Positions 1 to 8,365 of a DNA stretch of 15,230 bases are shown here, piece after piece. The notes below the pieces were generated by a model. The model made no database searches. It was not told where the DNA came from and saw nothing but the letters and a program-made list of their open reading frames with translations. The DNA is from an uncultured Clostridia bacterium. GTDB lineage: Bacteria > Bacillota > Dehalobacteriia > UBA4068 > JAAVYR01. Numbering within the stretch: the first letter of the stretch is position 1; each line of letters starts with the position of its first letter. The DNA lies in NCBI GenBank assembly GCA_946562005.1, contig CAMNVD010000022.1, positions 1-15,230 on the forward strand, written 5' to 3'. The translations under genes were made by a program, and so were the position numbers.

Positions 1-196
1 CTGAAGCTACCTGCCGAGCAATGGATTCCTGAATGATTTTAATCACAGCTGTTTGTGCTTTTTCTTTGGCCACCGCCTCTACTAAGGGACTAATTTTTAC
101 CTCCAGCCAAAAAAGCCCGCCTCCAATGATTATCATAAGCAGCAGAAAAAACCAGATGATACTATGCGATCCTCTGCTGCGATACATATCTGCCAT
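1..196 (-). CDS. yunB: YunB-like sporulation protein, N-terminal part (cut by window edge)
   Basis: This is an open reading frame running off the left edge; 65 codons are visible. It starts at the ATG at 196-194, behind a G-rich ribosome-binding site (GGGGGTG, about 4 nt upstream). The visible protein begins with a short basic segment (MADMYRSRGSHS) and a membrane segment at about residues 13-30 (IIWFFLLLMIIIGGGLFW). A stretch with the pattern I-S-P-L-V-E-A-V-A-K-E-K-A-Q and then II-Q-E-S-I-A follows. That layout, one N-terminal membrane helix followed by an I-x-P-x-L...A-x-x-K...AI segment, is what I know of YunB, a forespore-engulfment-stage sporulation protein of Bacillota. The remainder lies outside the window, so the call rests on the N-terminus alone. 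It diverges from the PBP gene across a 258-bp gap. Confidence 0.68.
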   Translation of the reverse strand, partial: MADMYRSRGSHSIIWFFLLLMIIIGGGLFWLEVKISPLVEAVAKEKAQTAVIKIIQESIARQVAS

Positions 197-280
197 ACCT
201 ACACCCCCGCTATCTACTATATGCAGCATTTTTACAAAAGGTGCTAAACTTCGTCAAAATCTTAATTTTTTTGTTTTTGC

Positions 281-300
281 GAACCTTTTGAGAACCTTTT
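281..300. repeat. Short tandem direct repeat GAACCTTTT x2 in the yunB-PBP divergent gap
   Basis: GAACCTTTT occurs at 281-289 and again at 292-300, an 11-bp period of about one helical turn. It lies in the gap between the divergent yunB-like and PBP genes, about 80 bp upstream of the PBP -10 box. The spacing would suit a DNA-binding protein contacting one helix face, but the motif is short and AT-rich, so chance is a real alternative. Confidence 0.35.
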
Positions 301-377
301 CAGACTTTTATCGTCTAATAAATACAGAAGGAAATCAATAGCAAGATAAATCCTTGCTTTCCTCCCTCGAATAATTG

Positions 378-386
378 TGCTATAAT
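378..386 (+). promoter_or_regulatory. Extended -10 promoter for the PBP gene
   Basis: TGCTATAAT at 378-386 is a perfect TATAAT -10 box preceded by the TGn extension. No good -35 hexamer sits at 17 bp (TTTCCT at 358-363 is weak), which is typical of extended -10 promoters. The predicted transcription start is near 393, about 60 nt ahead of the ATG at 455. The ribosome-binding site AGGAGGT is at 439-445. Confidence 0.65.
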
Positions 387-454
387 ATATGGTATCTATA
401 GGTATTGATTATAGATGATAAAGTTCTTATAGCCTTACAGGAGGTAACTATTTT

Positions 455-3244
455 ATGGTTAAGAAAAAAAGGCGCCGTCTCAAGATTCTTCCTACCGTTT
501 TGGCAGCCTTCTTTATTACATTTCTCATTTGTTCCGGCATCGTCCTTGCTATGGTGATTTCCATTGCAAACGAATTGCCCCAATGGAATGCAGAGGACTT
601 TGCCAATGCGCAAACCAGTTTCTTATATGATAAAGATGGGAAACTTTATGCCAACTTATATATTGAAGATAGGACTACCGTTACCCTAGACCAAGTGCCA
701 GATTTCTTCATTGATACCATTCTTGCCAGTGAAGATACCAGATTTTATAAACATTTTGGTATTGATGTAGTACGTATCTTTGGTGCATTAAAATACGATA
801 TTCTTCACATGAGCACTGGACAAGGTGCCAGCACTATCACCATGCAATTAGCCAGAAATGCAATCTTGGAAAATCAAGATAAAAAACTGGAACGGAAAAT
901 CAAGGAAGCCCTCCTTGCCATCCAAATCGAAAAAAACTATAGTAAGGATGAAATCCTCTACTACTATATTAACGAAATTTATTTAGGGCCAAGAGTTTAC
1001 GGCATCCAGGCAGCCTGTCAATATTATTTTGGCAAGGATGTAGAAGAAGTAACACTGGGCGAAGCTGCCATGATAGTAGGTGTTTTCCGGAATGCAAGCT
1101 ATTATTCTCCTTATAAAAACTATGACCGCGCAGTAGGCGTCAGAGACAGAGTATTAGATGCGTTAGTAAAATATAAACCAGAATACAAAGAACAAGTAGA
1201 AGCTGCAAAACTAGAAACCTTAGTCGTTGCAGAAGAGGCTCCCAGCAAAGACACTAGTTACAATCATCCTTGGTTTACTGATTATGTCATTGATGAAACA
1301 GAAGATATTTTGGCCAGCCTTGGCTTAGAACGAGGCTTGGTTTATAATGGCGGATTACGGATTTATACCACCATTGATACCAATGTCCAATCTGCAATGG
1401 AAGCCGCCTATGCAAATCCTGATAACTTCCCAAAAAGTAACAGCGCAAATCCTATCCAAAGCGCTATGGTAGTCATGGACCCCCATACCGGACAGGTACG
1501 AGGATTAATCGGCGGCCGTGAATATTTAACCAAACGAGGCTTAAACCGCGCCACTGGTATGAAACGACAACCAGGCTCCTCCTTTAAACCTGTTGTTGTT
1601 TATGGTCCAGCCGTCGAAAACGGTTATGGCACCGGCAGCGTTATGGACGACTGCCCTACCACATTTGGCAAGAGCTACTCCCCTTCTAACCAGGACGGCA
1701 GCTGGAGCGGTCTTGTTACCATGCGGGCAGCTGTTGCAAAATCTATGAATATGCCTGCGGTGAAATTCCTTCAAGCCATTGGCGTTGATACCGGTTATGA
1801 CTTTGCAACTAATTTAGGCATCGAGCTAGATAGTAAAAACGACCGTGGCCTTTCTATTGGCTTGGGGGGCTTAACCCAAGGTATCTCTCCCCTAGCCCTT
1901 GCAAACGCATATTGTGCTTTTGATAACGAAGGTGTTTTTATCGAAAATCATGTTATTACCAAAATTGAAGACGCAAAAGGACAAGTCATCTACACAGCAA
2001 ATCCAGAAAGAAGAGACGCCATGTCTCCAGAAACAGCCTATATGGTTACCAGTATGCTGCAAACAGTGGTAGAATCTGGGACTGGTACCAATGCCCGTAT
2101 GAATCGTCCCGTAGCAGCAAAAACCGGGACTACCCAGCTACCAGACTCCTTTGGCAATATCAAAGGGAACAAAGATGCTTGGTTTGCCGCCTACACGCCA
2201 GAATTAGTCGGCGTCGTTTGGATGGGCTATGATGCTGACTTTGACGAAAATAATAATCCTCAATATTTGAGACAGGTTTACGGCGGGAAATATCCTGCGC
2301 AACTATGGAAAAAGGTCATGACAGAATCTCTAAAAAATGTGAAGGTATCCGCCTTCCCTAGACCATCAGGTGTTGTTTCTGTAGAGATTGATACAAAATC
2401 AGGCCTTCTTCCCAGCACCATCACACCGAAGGAGTATATCAAGGCAGAACTATTCAAAGCTGGTACCGTACCAAAGGAATATTCCACTGCCTGGAAATTA
2501 GTAGAAATTGACCCAGAAAGCGGCAAAATCGCATCACCATTCTGCCCGCAGCGGGTGCAAAAGGCTTACCTAAAACGGCCAACAGATAAGACAGTCTCCT
2601 CTCGAGTAAAAGATTATGCCTTATATGAGCCGACAGTAACCTGTCCACTACACAGTACTGCTACAGGTGAAACGGTTACCGTTTATATTTGCACGGACCC
2701 TGCCCATAACGGACAATATTACCTAGCAAATGTGCCTGATAGCCTCCATAAAGGTGGATGCCCAAGTCAGTATGTGCAGCAAAAAACCTTTGGTGCCCAA
2801 TATGTACCAAACCAATATTGTCCATTAACCAATCACCAATATACCGGTGGGACCCAACAGCCAACAAATCCACCAGCCGGTAACGAAAATACCAATAACG
2901 ACACCAATAGTAACCAAAACAATAATCAGAATAACAATAACCCACCGGTTACTGATGATGGGGATTTGATTAAACCAGTGAGCCTCAATGCTAAACTAAA
3001 CGGAGACAACACTGCCATTGTAATCAGCTGGACTGACAATTATAACGAACCAACCACTCTTTATCAAATAGAAAAAACAGATACCACAACAGGAAAAACC
3101 TCCATACTGAAAACTTATTTCAAAAGCATCACTGATGGCAGCATATCAGGTGGAACCACCTATAGCTACCGCATCAGAGCTTTTGATGAAGTAAACACGC
3201 TCTATAGTGGCTGGACCAGCGCTGTCAGTGTAACCGTGCCGTAA
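455..3244 (+). CDS. Class A penicillin-binding protein (PBP1A type) with C-terminal FnIII domain
   Basis: A bifunctional peptidoglycan synthase of 929 residues that polymerises lipid II and cross-links the stem peptides outside the cytoplasmic membrane. A basic N-terminus (KKKRRR) leads into one membrane anchor at about residues 11-37. The GT51 glycosyltransferase domain (about 60-230) carries ED-x-RFYKHxG with the likely catalytic Glu93, QGASTIT at 123-129, and the R-K-x-K-E-A and NEIYLG motifs. The transpeptidase domain shows SSFK with nucleophile Ser375, SMN at 430-432 and KTG at 556-558, so both activities look intact. After about residue 600 comes a Cys-containing region, then an Asn/Pro-rich linker (803-831), then a FnIII-like domain (about 842-929). 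B. subtilis PonA also has a FnIII domain and an Asn-rich tail, but orthology is not certain. It is a single-gene unit with its own promoter and terminator. Confidence 0.95.
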   Translation: MVKKKRRRLKILPTVLAAFFITFLICSGIVLAMVISIANELPQWNAEDFANAQTSFLYDKDGKLYANLYIEDRTTVTLDQVPDFFIDTILASEDTRFYKHFGIDVVRIFGALKYDILHMSTGQGASTITMQLARNAILENQDKKLERKIKEALLAIQIEKNYSKDEILYYYINEIYLGPRVYGIQAACQYYFGKDVEEVTLGEAAMIVGVFRNASYYSPYKNYDRAVGVRDRVLDALVKYKPEYKEQVEAAKLETLVVAEEAPSKDTSYNHPWFTDYVIDETEDILASLGLERGLVYNGGLRIYTTIDTNVQSAMEAAYANPDNFPKSNSANPIQSAMVVMDPHTGQVRGLIGGREYLTKRGLNRATGMKRQPGSSFKPVVVYGPAVENGYGTGSVMDDCPTTFGKSYSPSNQDGSWSGLVTMRAAVAKSMNMPAVKFLQAIGVDTGYDFATNLGIELDSKNDRGLSIGLGGLTQGISPLALANAYCAFDNEGVFIENHVITKIEDAKGQVIYTANPERRDAMSPETAYMVTSMLQTVVESGTGTNARMNRPVAAKTGTTQLPDSFGNIKGNKDAWFAAYTPELVGVVWMGYDADFDENNNPQYLRQVYGGKYPAQLWKKVMTESLKNVKVSAFPRPSGVVSVEIDTKSGLLPSTITPKEYIKAELFKAGTVPKEYSTAWKLVEIDPESGKIASPFCPQRVQKAYLKRPTDKTVSSRVKDYALYEPTVTCPLHSTATGETVTVYICTDPAHNGQYYLANVPDSLHKGGCPSQYVQQKTFGAQYVPNQYCPLTNHQYTGGTQQPTNPPAGNENTNNDTNSNQNNNQNNNNPPVTDDGDLIKPVSLNAKLNGDNTAIVISWTDNYNEPTTLYQIEKTDTTTGKTSILKTYFKSITDGSISGGTTYSYRIRAFDEVNTLYSGWTSAVSVTVP

Positions 3245-3253
3245 ACAAAAAAT

Positions 3254-3290
3254 AAAAAATACGCCTTATTATATAAGGCGTATTTTTTTT
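3254..3290. terminator. Bidirectional intrinsic terminator between PBP and mutS2
   Basis: A perfect 10-bp inverted repeat, TACGCCTTAT (3260-3269) and ATAAGGCGTA (3273-3282), surrounds a TAT loop. It is flanked by an A-run (3254-3259) and a T-run (3283-3290), so either transcript ends in a hairpin plus U-tract. It serves the plus-strand PBP gene and the convergent mutS2 gene, whose TAA (3291-3289) lies at the edge of the T-run. Confidence 0.9.
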
Positions 3291-5652
3291 ATAAATCCAA
3301 TTCTACTTCTGTTACCCCTAAACCACCACTGTGATAATCCCCTGATTTATAAGATTTCACTAAGCGGTGGCCTTTTAGGTATTCTTGAATAGTTTTTCTT
3401 AAAACACCAGTACCCTTCCCATGGATAATCCGTACCGTCTTCATACGGCTAATAAAGGCGTCGTCTAAATATTTATCCACCAGTTCCATTGCCTCTTCCG
3501 GCAATGTGCCACGCACATCGATTTCTGTCTGGATTGTTTTAGATTTATGCTGCCCCATACCGCCGATTTTTACCGTACCATCCTGTTCTTTTGTGGCCTT
3601 GCTGGTACGCAGGTCTGACAGTTTTACCATAATTTTCAGGATACCCGCCTGCACCTGCACATCACCGTTTTCATTAGGCAGTTGCAAAATATATCCTTTT
3701 TGATTCAGCTTAGGAATTTCTACTAGCTGTCCTAGCTCGATTTTATCCGGCACAACCCCCATATATTCTTTATCCGGCACTTTATCTCGCAGGTTATCCT
3801 CTAGCCGTTTTATCTTTTCCCGCACTTGATGGATTTGCTTGCCATTAGCCATGCCCGCCTTTATCTGTTGCTGCAATTCTTTATAAAGAGCATCGCTTTC
3901 TTCCCTAGCCTTGCGGACGATTTCCGCCGCTTCAGTATGGGCCTTTTGCAGCAAATCAACTTCTTTATTGGCAAGAGCAACTCGTTTTTCTTCTAGCGCT
4001 CGCTCTTTCGCTTCCACTTGTTGCCGCAGCGATTCTGCCACTTCCCGATCTGCCTTCGCCTTTAATCTATCCTGCTCCAAGCCGGAAATTAGGTCAGCTA
4101 CCTGATTATCATCAGGCGTCAGATACATGGCAGCTTTCTCGATGATACTTTCTGGTAATCCTAACTTCTCGGAGATTTCAAAAGCATTGCTCTTCCCTGG
4201 TATACCCATGATTAAACGATAGGTGGGCGCTAAAGTTTCCACATCAAACTCGACACTAGCATTGATAAAGCCATCTCTGTTATAAGCAAAGGCCTTCAGC
4301 TCGCTATAGTGAGTTGTTGCCACCACCTTTGCACCTTTTCGGTAGAAATATTCTAAAATAGACATGGCAAGGGCAGCACCCTCTTGGGGATCTGTTCCCG
4401 CCCCTAATTCATCTAAGAGCACCAGAGAATCTGGCGTTACTTCATCTAAAATACGAATAATATTGACCAAATGAGCAGAAAAAGTACTAAGGGACTGCTC
4501 AATGCTTTGTTCGTCACCAATATCCGCAAACACATAACGGAAAAAAGGTATCTCCGTTCCCTGGTCCGCCGGCACATGAAGCCCCGCTAAAGCCATAAGG
4601 GTTAAGAGGCCGATGGTTTTAATAGAGACTGTTTTCCCCCCGGTATTGGGCCCTGTTACCACCATCGCTTTTAACTCCGGCTTCATGTAAACATCAATAG
4701 GCACTACGTCACCAGGCAGCAGCGGATGCCGAGCCTTTAGCAGTTTCATATTACCCACAGGGCTGATTTTCGCCCCTACTCCGTCAATGTCATAACTATA
4801 CTTAGCCCGCACAAAGATAAAATCCAAATTGCCCAAGACTTCTACAGTATGAGATAAATCATCACCAAAGTTATTGACCACCATCGTCAATGCTTTAAGA
4901 ATGGCCTGGATTTCGTCCTCCTCCTCTTTTTTCAGTCGGATAAGGTCGTTATTCGCCTCCATGACAGCCATTGGTTCTACAAAAATCGTTGCTCCGCTAG
5001 AGCTAGTATCATGGACAATACCAGGCACCTGATTACGATATTCTTGCTTTACCGGCACCACAAATCGCTCTGCCCGAATGGTTACAATGGGGTCTTGTAA
5101 ATATTTTGCCGTGGAACTATTATGAACAAAGTTATCCAACCGTTCTTTGATACGTTCCTGAGATACTTTCAAATTGCGGCGAATCTGCCCCAAACGCTCA
5201 CTGGCACTATCTTTGATGGTACCATCACTGCTGATGGCTTTTTCCAGTGCTGTTTCGATGGTTTTAAAAGTACCCAATTCCCGGCTAATGCCAATCAGCA
5301 AAGGAAAATTTCCTTTTAAGTCACTGAAAAAACTCCTGGTCACACGAGCAGAACGGCACATATCCCCTACCGACACAAGTTCGGAAAGAGACATGATGCC
5401 GCCGATTTTCCCACGATGCAGCGCCTCCCGAATATCTTGCAGCGCTCCAAAGGAAAACATAGGGTGCAAACGCAGTACCTCTTTGGCCTCATCCGTTTCT
5501 TTTACACGGTCATTGATAACATCAATTTGCCCTAATGGCTCCAGACCATAAATAAGCTCCCGACTGACACCGAACCCTGCATATTCTGCTAGTTTATCGA
5601 TTACCTGGGCATAGCCCAGTTTTTTTAATGTATTTCCGTCCAACAATCTCAC
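3289..5652 (-). CDS. mutS2: MutS2 ATPase/endonuclease with Smr domain
   Basis: A 787-residue protein matching the usual MutS2 length. It has the MutS2-type clamp/core region, then a MutS ATPase with Walker A GPNTGGKT (334-341), an STFSAHL segment near 389-395 and Walker B LVLLDELGAG with Asp414-Glu415. A long charged coiled coil spans about 510-615. A C-terminal Smr domain (about 709-787) carries IDVRG (711-715) and HGKG (744-747), the Smr nuclease signature. The mismatch-recognition domain of MutS is absent, as in all MutS2. Family members suppress recombination, and in B. subtilis MutS2 acts on collided ribosomes. The annotated start is GTG at 5652; a TTG at 5643 sits behind a better-placed AGGTGAG, so the first three residues are uncertain. 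It follows the U32 gene by 16 bp, evidently in one operon. Confidence 0.96.
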   Translation of the reverse strand: MRLLDGNTLKKLGYAQVIDKLAEYAGFGVSRELIYGLEPLGQIDVINDRVKETDEAKEVLRLHPMFSFGALQDIREALHRGKIGGIMSLSELVSVGDMCRSARVTRSFFSDLKGNFPLLIGISRELGTFKTIETALEKAISSDGTIKDSASERLGQIRRNLKVSQERIKERLDNFVHNSSTAKYLQDPIVTIRAERFVVPVKQEYRNQVPGIVHDTSSSGATIFVEPMAVMEANNDLIRLKKEEEDEIQAILKALTMVVNNFGDDLSHTVEVLGNLDFIFVRAKYSYDIDGVGAKISPVGNMKLLKARHPLLPGDVVPIDVYMKPELKAMVVTGPNTGGKTVSIKTIGLLTLMALAGLHVPADQGTEIPFFRYVFADIGDEQSIEQSLSTFSAHLVNIIRILDEVTPDSLVLLDELGAGTDPQEGAALAMSILEYFYRKGAKVVATTHYSELKAFAYNRDGFINASVEFDVETLAPTYRLIMGIPGKSNAFEISEKLGLPESIIEKAAMYLTPDDNQVADLISGLEQDRLKAKADREVAESLRQQVEAKERALEEKRVALANKEVDLLQKAHTEAAEIVRKAREESDALYKELQQQIKAGMANGKQIHQVREKIKRLEDNLRDKVPDKEYMGVVPDKIELGQLVEIPKLNQKGYILQLPNENGDVQVQAGILKIMVKLSDLRTSKATKEQDGTVKIGGMGQHKSKTIQTEIDVRGTLPEEAMELVDKYLDDAFISRMKTVRIIHGKGTGVLRKTIQEYLKGHRLVKSYKSGDYHSGGLGVTEVELDL

Positions 5653-5654
5653 CT
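5648..5654 (-). promoter_or_regulatory. Ribosome-binding site overlapping the annotated mutS2 start
   Basis: The minus strand reads AGGTGAG at 5654-5648, and the annotated GTG start (5652-5650) lies inside it. If this is the Shine-Dalgarno sequence, initiation would be at TTG 5643-5641, a gap of 4 nt from its last base. With the GTG start, only a weak AAGTAG stretch remains upstream. Confidence 0.4.
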
Positions 5655-5668
5655 ACTTGTTTTTATAT

Positions 5669-8197
5669 TTATACGCCCCGATAAAAGTGCCCTTTGGTAA
5701 AACCGTTTTTCATTATTTTTTCTAATTCACTGAAATATACTTGACTATCAATGGTTCTACCAGCACTGATTTCATGCAAAATCCTTGCATAAATAGAAAT
5801 AATACCTTCACTTTCCTTAGGCGTGTATCTACGTAAATCCAAACGAACCACGGAAACTCCCGCTTGCTGTAGTACGGACAACTCCTTCACAATACAAAGA
5901 TCCCGTGAATTAAAAAGATGGCTGCGGCAATGGTCATCTACTTCGATAGGAAAAGCAAACCCTGCCTTATCTTTCAGCGCATACTGATGATTTCCCTGCA
6001 TACAAGGCATAGCGCAAGGACTTTCACCGCTCCTGCCGCCCAAAATTGCCCCTAATATGCAATATTCACTTACCATCAACTCCATAGCACCAAAAACAGT
6101 CACTTCTTTCCTCATAACAGCCGGACAAAGTAGCCGCTCTATCTGCTCCAAGGAAAGCTCTGGAGAAAGCGCTGCTTGCGCCACCCCCCACCGATTCAAA
6201 ACATCTAATGCAGCAGAATTAAATATATTTAACTGCCAATCACCTAATACGTCTTTTTGCCAGCCGATTTCTTTTAATAGCTGAAAGCCCGAAAGATTCG
6301 GCACTAACACTCCCTGGATAGCACTATCCTTTAATCCCGTTAAGAGCGTTGCAAGTCTGTCTTTTTCTTCATTGTGATAGATTCTGGGCAGAGAAAAATA
6401 CCCTTTACTGTAGGCGGATACTTTCTCAGACCAGCTACAAATTTCCTCTAAGCTTGCAGGTCTCCCAGAGCGGAACCATTGTCCAGGCAAATAGACCATA
6501 TCTGCCCCCACCTTTGCTGCTAGCTCTCCCTGCGCTAAGCCTCCGACTAAAACGGATAGTTTCATGGCTACAGCAGGACTGGACTGTTGTTTTTTCCCGC
6601 CCTTTTCTTGGGCAGAGATTTGCCAAGAATCCATTGGAAATTTTTTCGCTAATGGCTTTCGCTGAAAGGGTGCCTGTCGCTGAGCCTTGATTGCAGCAAC
6701 TAAATCTCGTCTAGCTTGATTTAGGACACTTGCAGGCAACATAATATTCTCGTCAGCTGCCACATCCACTCCAGCAAAATAAAAATAACTACCACCCAAC
6801 CGACCAAGCTGCTCCGCTATCCGTTCTGATGTAATAGGCTGCTTTTGCGCCTGTGGTACCAGAAAGTCACAGACAATCTCTGCCCAGTGATTGCAATCAT
6901 CAGAACAGGCTACCCTCAAGGGTTTGCCGATTTGCGCCTCCAACTGAAAATGAAGCGGAATGGTATCCGTCATTTCATAAGCAGCAACGGCTTCTTTTAG
7001 TTGCATAGCATCACTGGTTTTAAAAACTCGGTCTCCAACAAAAGCCTTACCATAAAAATGTACCTGCACGGTACAGCCACTAGCAGCCTGCTGGACAGCC
7101 TGCCCACCCAGGAAGATTTCCTCTACAACCAAGCCCTCTCTGCCGCCTTTGGTTACCCATACAGCAATACCATCTCCCACACACAAGGACTGCGCCAATT
7201 TTATAGTAATCAGCTTCGCACCATAATCAAAAGACTCTATCCTGCCTAAAAAAACACCACGGTTATTAGGACGAGAAAAGCTCATCATATCCCGCCCTTG
7301 GTTTTTCTCTAAAAAAGCTGTAGTAAATTGCCGGTTAAACGCCTGAGCCAACCGGTTTCTATCCTCATCCGAAACATATAGTTCTTCATTCCAGGCACGG
7401 TCTAATGCCTCTCGGTAAATACCAACTACCGTACCGACATACTCCGGCCGTTTCATACGGCCTTCGATTTTTAGAGAAGCCACACCGCTAGCTATGACCT
7501 GCGGCAATATCTCATAGATATTTAAATCTTTCGGTGACAATAAATGGGGACCAACATGATCAGAAAGGACTTCATTCTTTTCGTTTATCAGTTCATATTC
7601 TAGTCGGCAAGGCTGAGCGCACTTGCCTCTGTTGCCGCTGCGAGCTCCTATCATACTACTCATGAGACACTGCCCAGAATAACAAATGCAAAGTGCCCCA
7701 TGAGCAAATATCTCGATATCTACTGTACTTTTATCACAAATCTCCTTGATTTGGGACAAAGACAATTCTCTAGCTAAAATAACTCTCTGCATACCTAATT
7801 GAGAAAGGAACTGCACCCCATCCACATTATAAATAGACATTTGCGTGCTAGCGAAAACAGGCATATCAGGTAGGTAGGTTTGTATTGCGTTTAATAATCC
7901 GATATCCTGCAAGATAATAGCATCGATACCAATTTCATAAAGAAAGGTTAAATAATCAATGGCTTCCATCAACTCTTTATTATCCAAAAGGGTATTCATG
8001 GTAACGAATACTTTCACCCCATGAAGATGGGCATAATCCACGGCTTTTGTTAATTCTGTATCAGAAAAATTAGCAGCAGAGGCACGAGCACTAAACTGCT
8101 TTCCACCCAGATAAACAGCGTCAGCACCACTAGAAACTGCCGCCAAAAAAGCGTCAAAACTTCCTGCCGGCGCCAAGATTTCTGGTTTCTTCACCAT
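5669..8197 (-). CDS. U32-family protein with DUF3656, RlhA-type rRNA hydroxylation candidate
   Basis: An 842-residue cytoplasmic protein. Residues 1-300 are a U32 domain: EILAPAGS near the N-terminus, then the signature AHGALCICYSGQC with Cys170, Cys172 and Cys177, followed by SGNRGKCAQPCR with Cys193 and Cys197. A middle region (about 380-510) fits DUF3656. The C-terminal third is a second, degenerate U32-like segment with Cys713, Cys728, Cys732, Cys757 and Cys768. Although named peptidases or collagenases, U32 proteins with DUF3656 such as E. coli RlhA make 5-hydroxycytidine in 23S rRNA, and relatives hydroxylate tRNA uridine. The Cys set suggests an iron-sulfur cluster. ATG 8197 has AGGAGG 5 nt upstream. 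The substrate in this organism is inferred from family only. It is first gene of an operon with mutS2. Confidence 0.88.
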   Translation of the reverse strand: MVKKPEILAPAGSFDAFLAAVSSGADAVYLGGKQFSARASAANFSDTELTKAVDYAHLHGVKVFVTMNTLLDNKELMEAIDYLTFLYEIGIDAIILQDIGLLNAIQTYLPDMPVFASTQMSIYNVDGVQFLSQLGMQRVILARELSLSQIKEICDKSTVDIEIFAHGALCICYSGQCLMSSMIGARSGNRGKCAQPCRLEYELINEKNEVLSDHVGPHLLSPKDLNIYEILPQVIASGVASLKIEGRMKRPEYVGTVVGIYREALDRAWNEELYVSDEDRNRLAQAFNRQFTTAFLEKNQGRDMMSFSRPNNRGVFLGRIESFDYGAKLITIKLAQSLCVGDGIAVWVTKGGREGLVVEEIFLGGQAVQQAASGCTVQVHFYGKAFVGDRVFKTSDAMQLKEAVAAYEMTDTIPLHFQLEAQIGKPLRVACSDDCNHWAEIVCDFLVPQAQKQPITSERIAEQLGRLGGSYFYFAGVDVAADENIMLPASVLNQARRDLVAAIKAQRQAPFQRKPLAKKFPMDSWQISAQEKGGKKQQSSPAVAMKLSVLVGGLAQGELAAKVGADMVYLPGQWFRSGRPASLEEICSWSEKVSAYSKGYFSLPRIYHNEEKDRLATLLTGLKDSAIQGVLVPNLSGFQLLKEIGWQKDVLGDWQLNIFNSAALDVLNRWGVAQAALSPELSLEQIERLLCPAVMRKEVTVFGAMELMVSEYCILGAILGGRSGESPCAMPCMQGNHQYALKDKAGFAFPIEVDDHCRSHLFNSRDLCIVKELSVLQQAGVSVVRLDLRRYTPKESEGIISIYARILHEISAGRTIDSQVYFSELEKIMKNGFTKGHFYRGV

Positions 8198-8239
8198 GTT
8201 CCCCTCCTAAACAATCCCATTTTTATACTGTTTTATTTT

Positions 8240-8248
8240 ATCATAGCA
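8240..8248 (-). promoter_or_regulatory. Extended -10 promoter for the U32-mutS2 operon
   Basis: The minus strand reads TGCTATGAT at 8248-8240, a TGn-extended -10 box one mismatch from TATAAT. No good -35 hexamer is present. It lies just downstream of the nif3-like terminator and about 40 nt ahead of the U32 start codon, so the U32-mutS2 pair is likely an independent unit. Confidence 0.5.
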
Positions 8249-8320
8249 GGCCTTTTTTCACCATAGATAAATACAAAATTTCCTTTTCCTTCCTTGCGAA
8301 ATAAGAGACCAAGAAGAAAA

Positions 8321-8346
8321 AGAAAAGAGGACTACCCCTCTTTTCT
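8321..8346 (-). terminator. Intrinsic terminator after the Nif3-like gene
   Basis: A perfect 10-bp stem (8346-8337 with 8330-8321) closes a 6-nt loop. On the minus strand it is followed by a pyrimidine-rich, T-dominated tract (TTTTCTTCTT). It lies 20 bp past the Nif3-like stop codon. The tract is interrupted by C residues, so efficiency may be moderate. Confidence 0.65.
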
Positions 8347-8365
8347 CTCGGTTTCCTTTTTTCTT

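Noticed and set aside
216..243. Sigma-E-like promoter ahead of yunB (CATATAGT at 223-216, minus)
   Set aside because: Only partial matches to sigma-E boxes, and the predicted start would fall almost on the ribosome-binding site.
33..341. Plus-strand ORF of 102 codons at the left end
   Set aside because: Antisense to the yunB-like gene; no ribosome-binding site and no family resemblance.
5174..5551. Plus-strand ORF of 125 codons inside mutS2
   Set aside because: Shadow of mutS2 on the opposite strand with no initiation signals.
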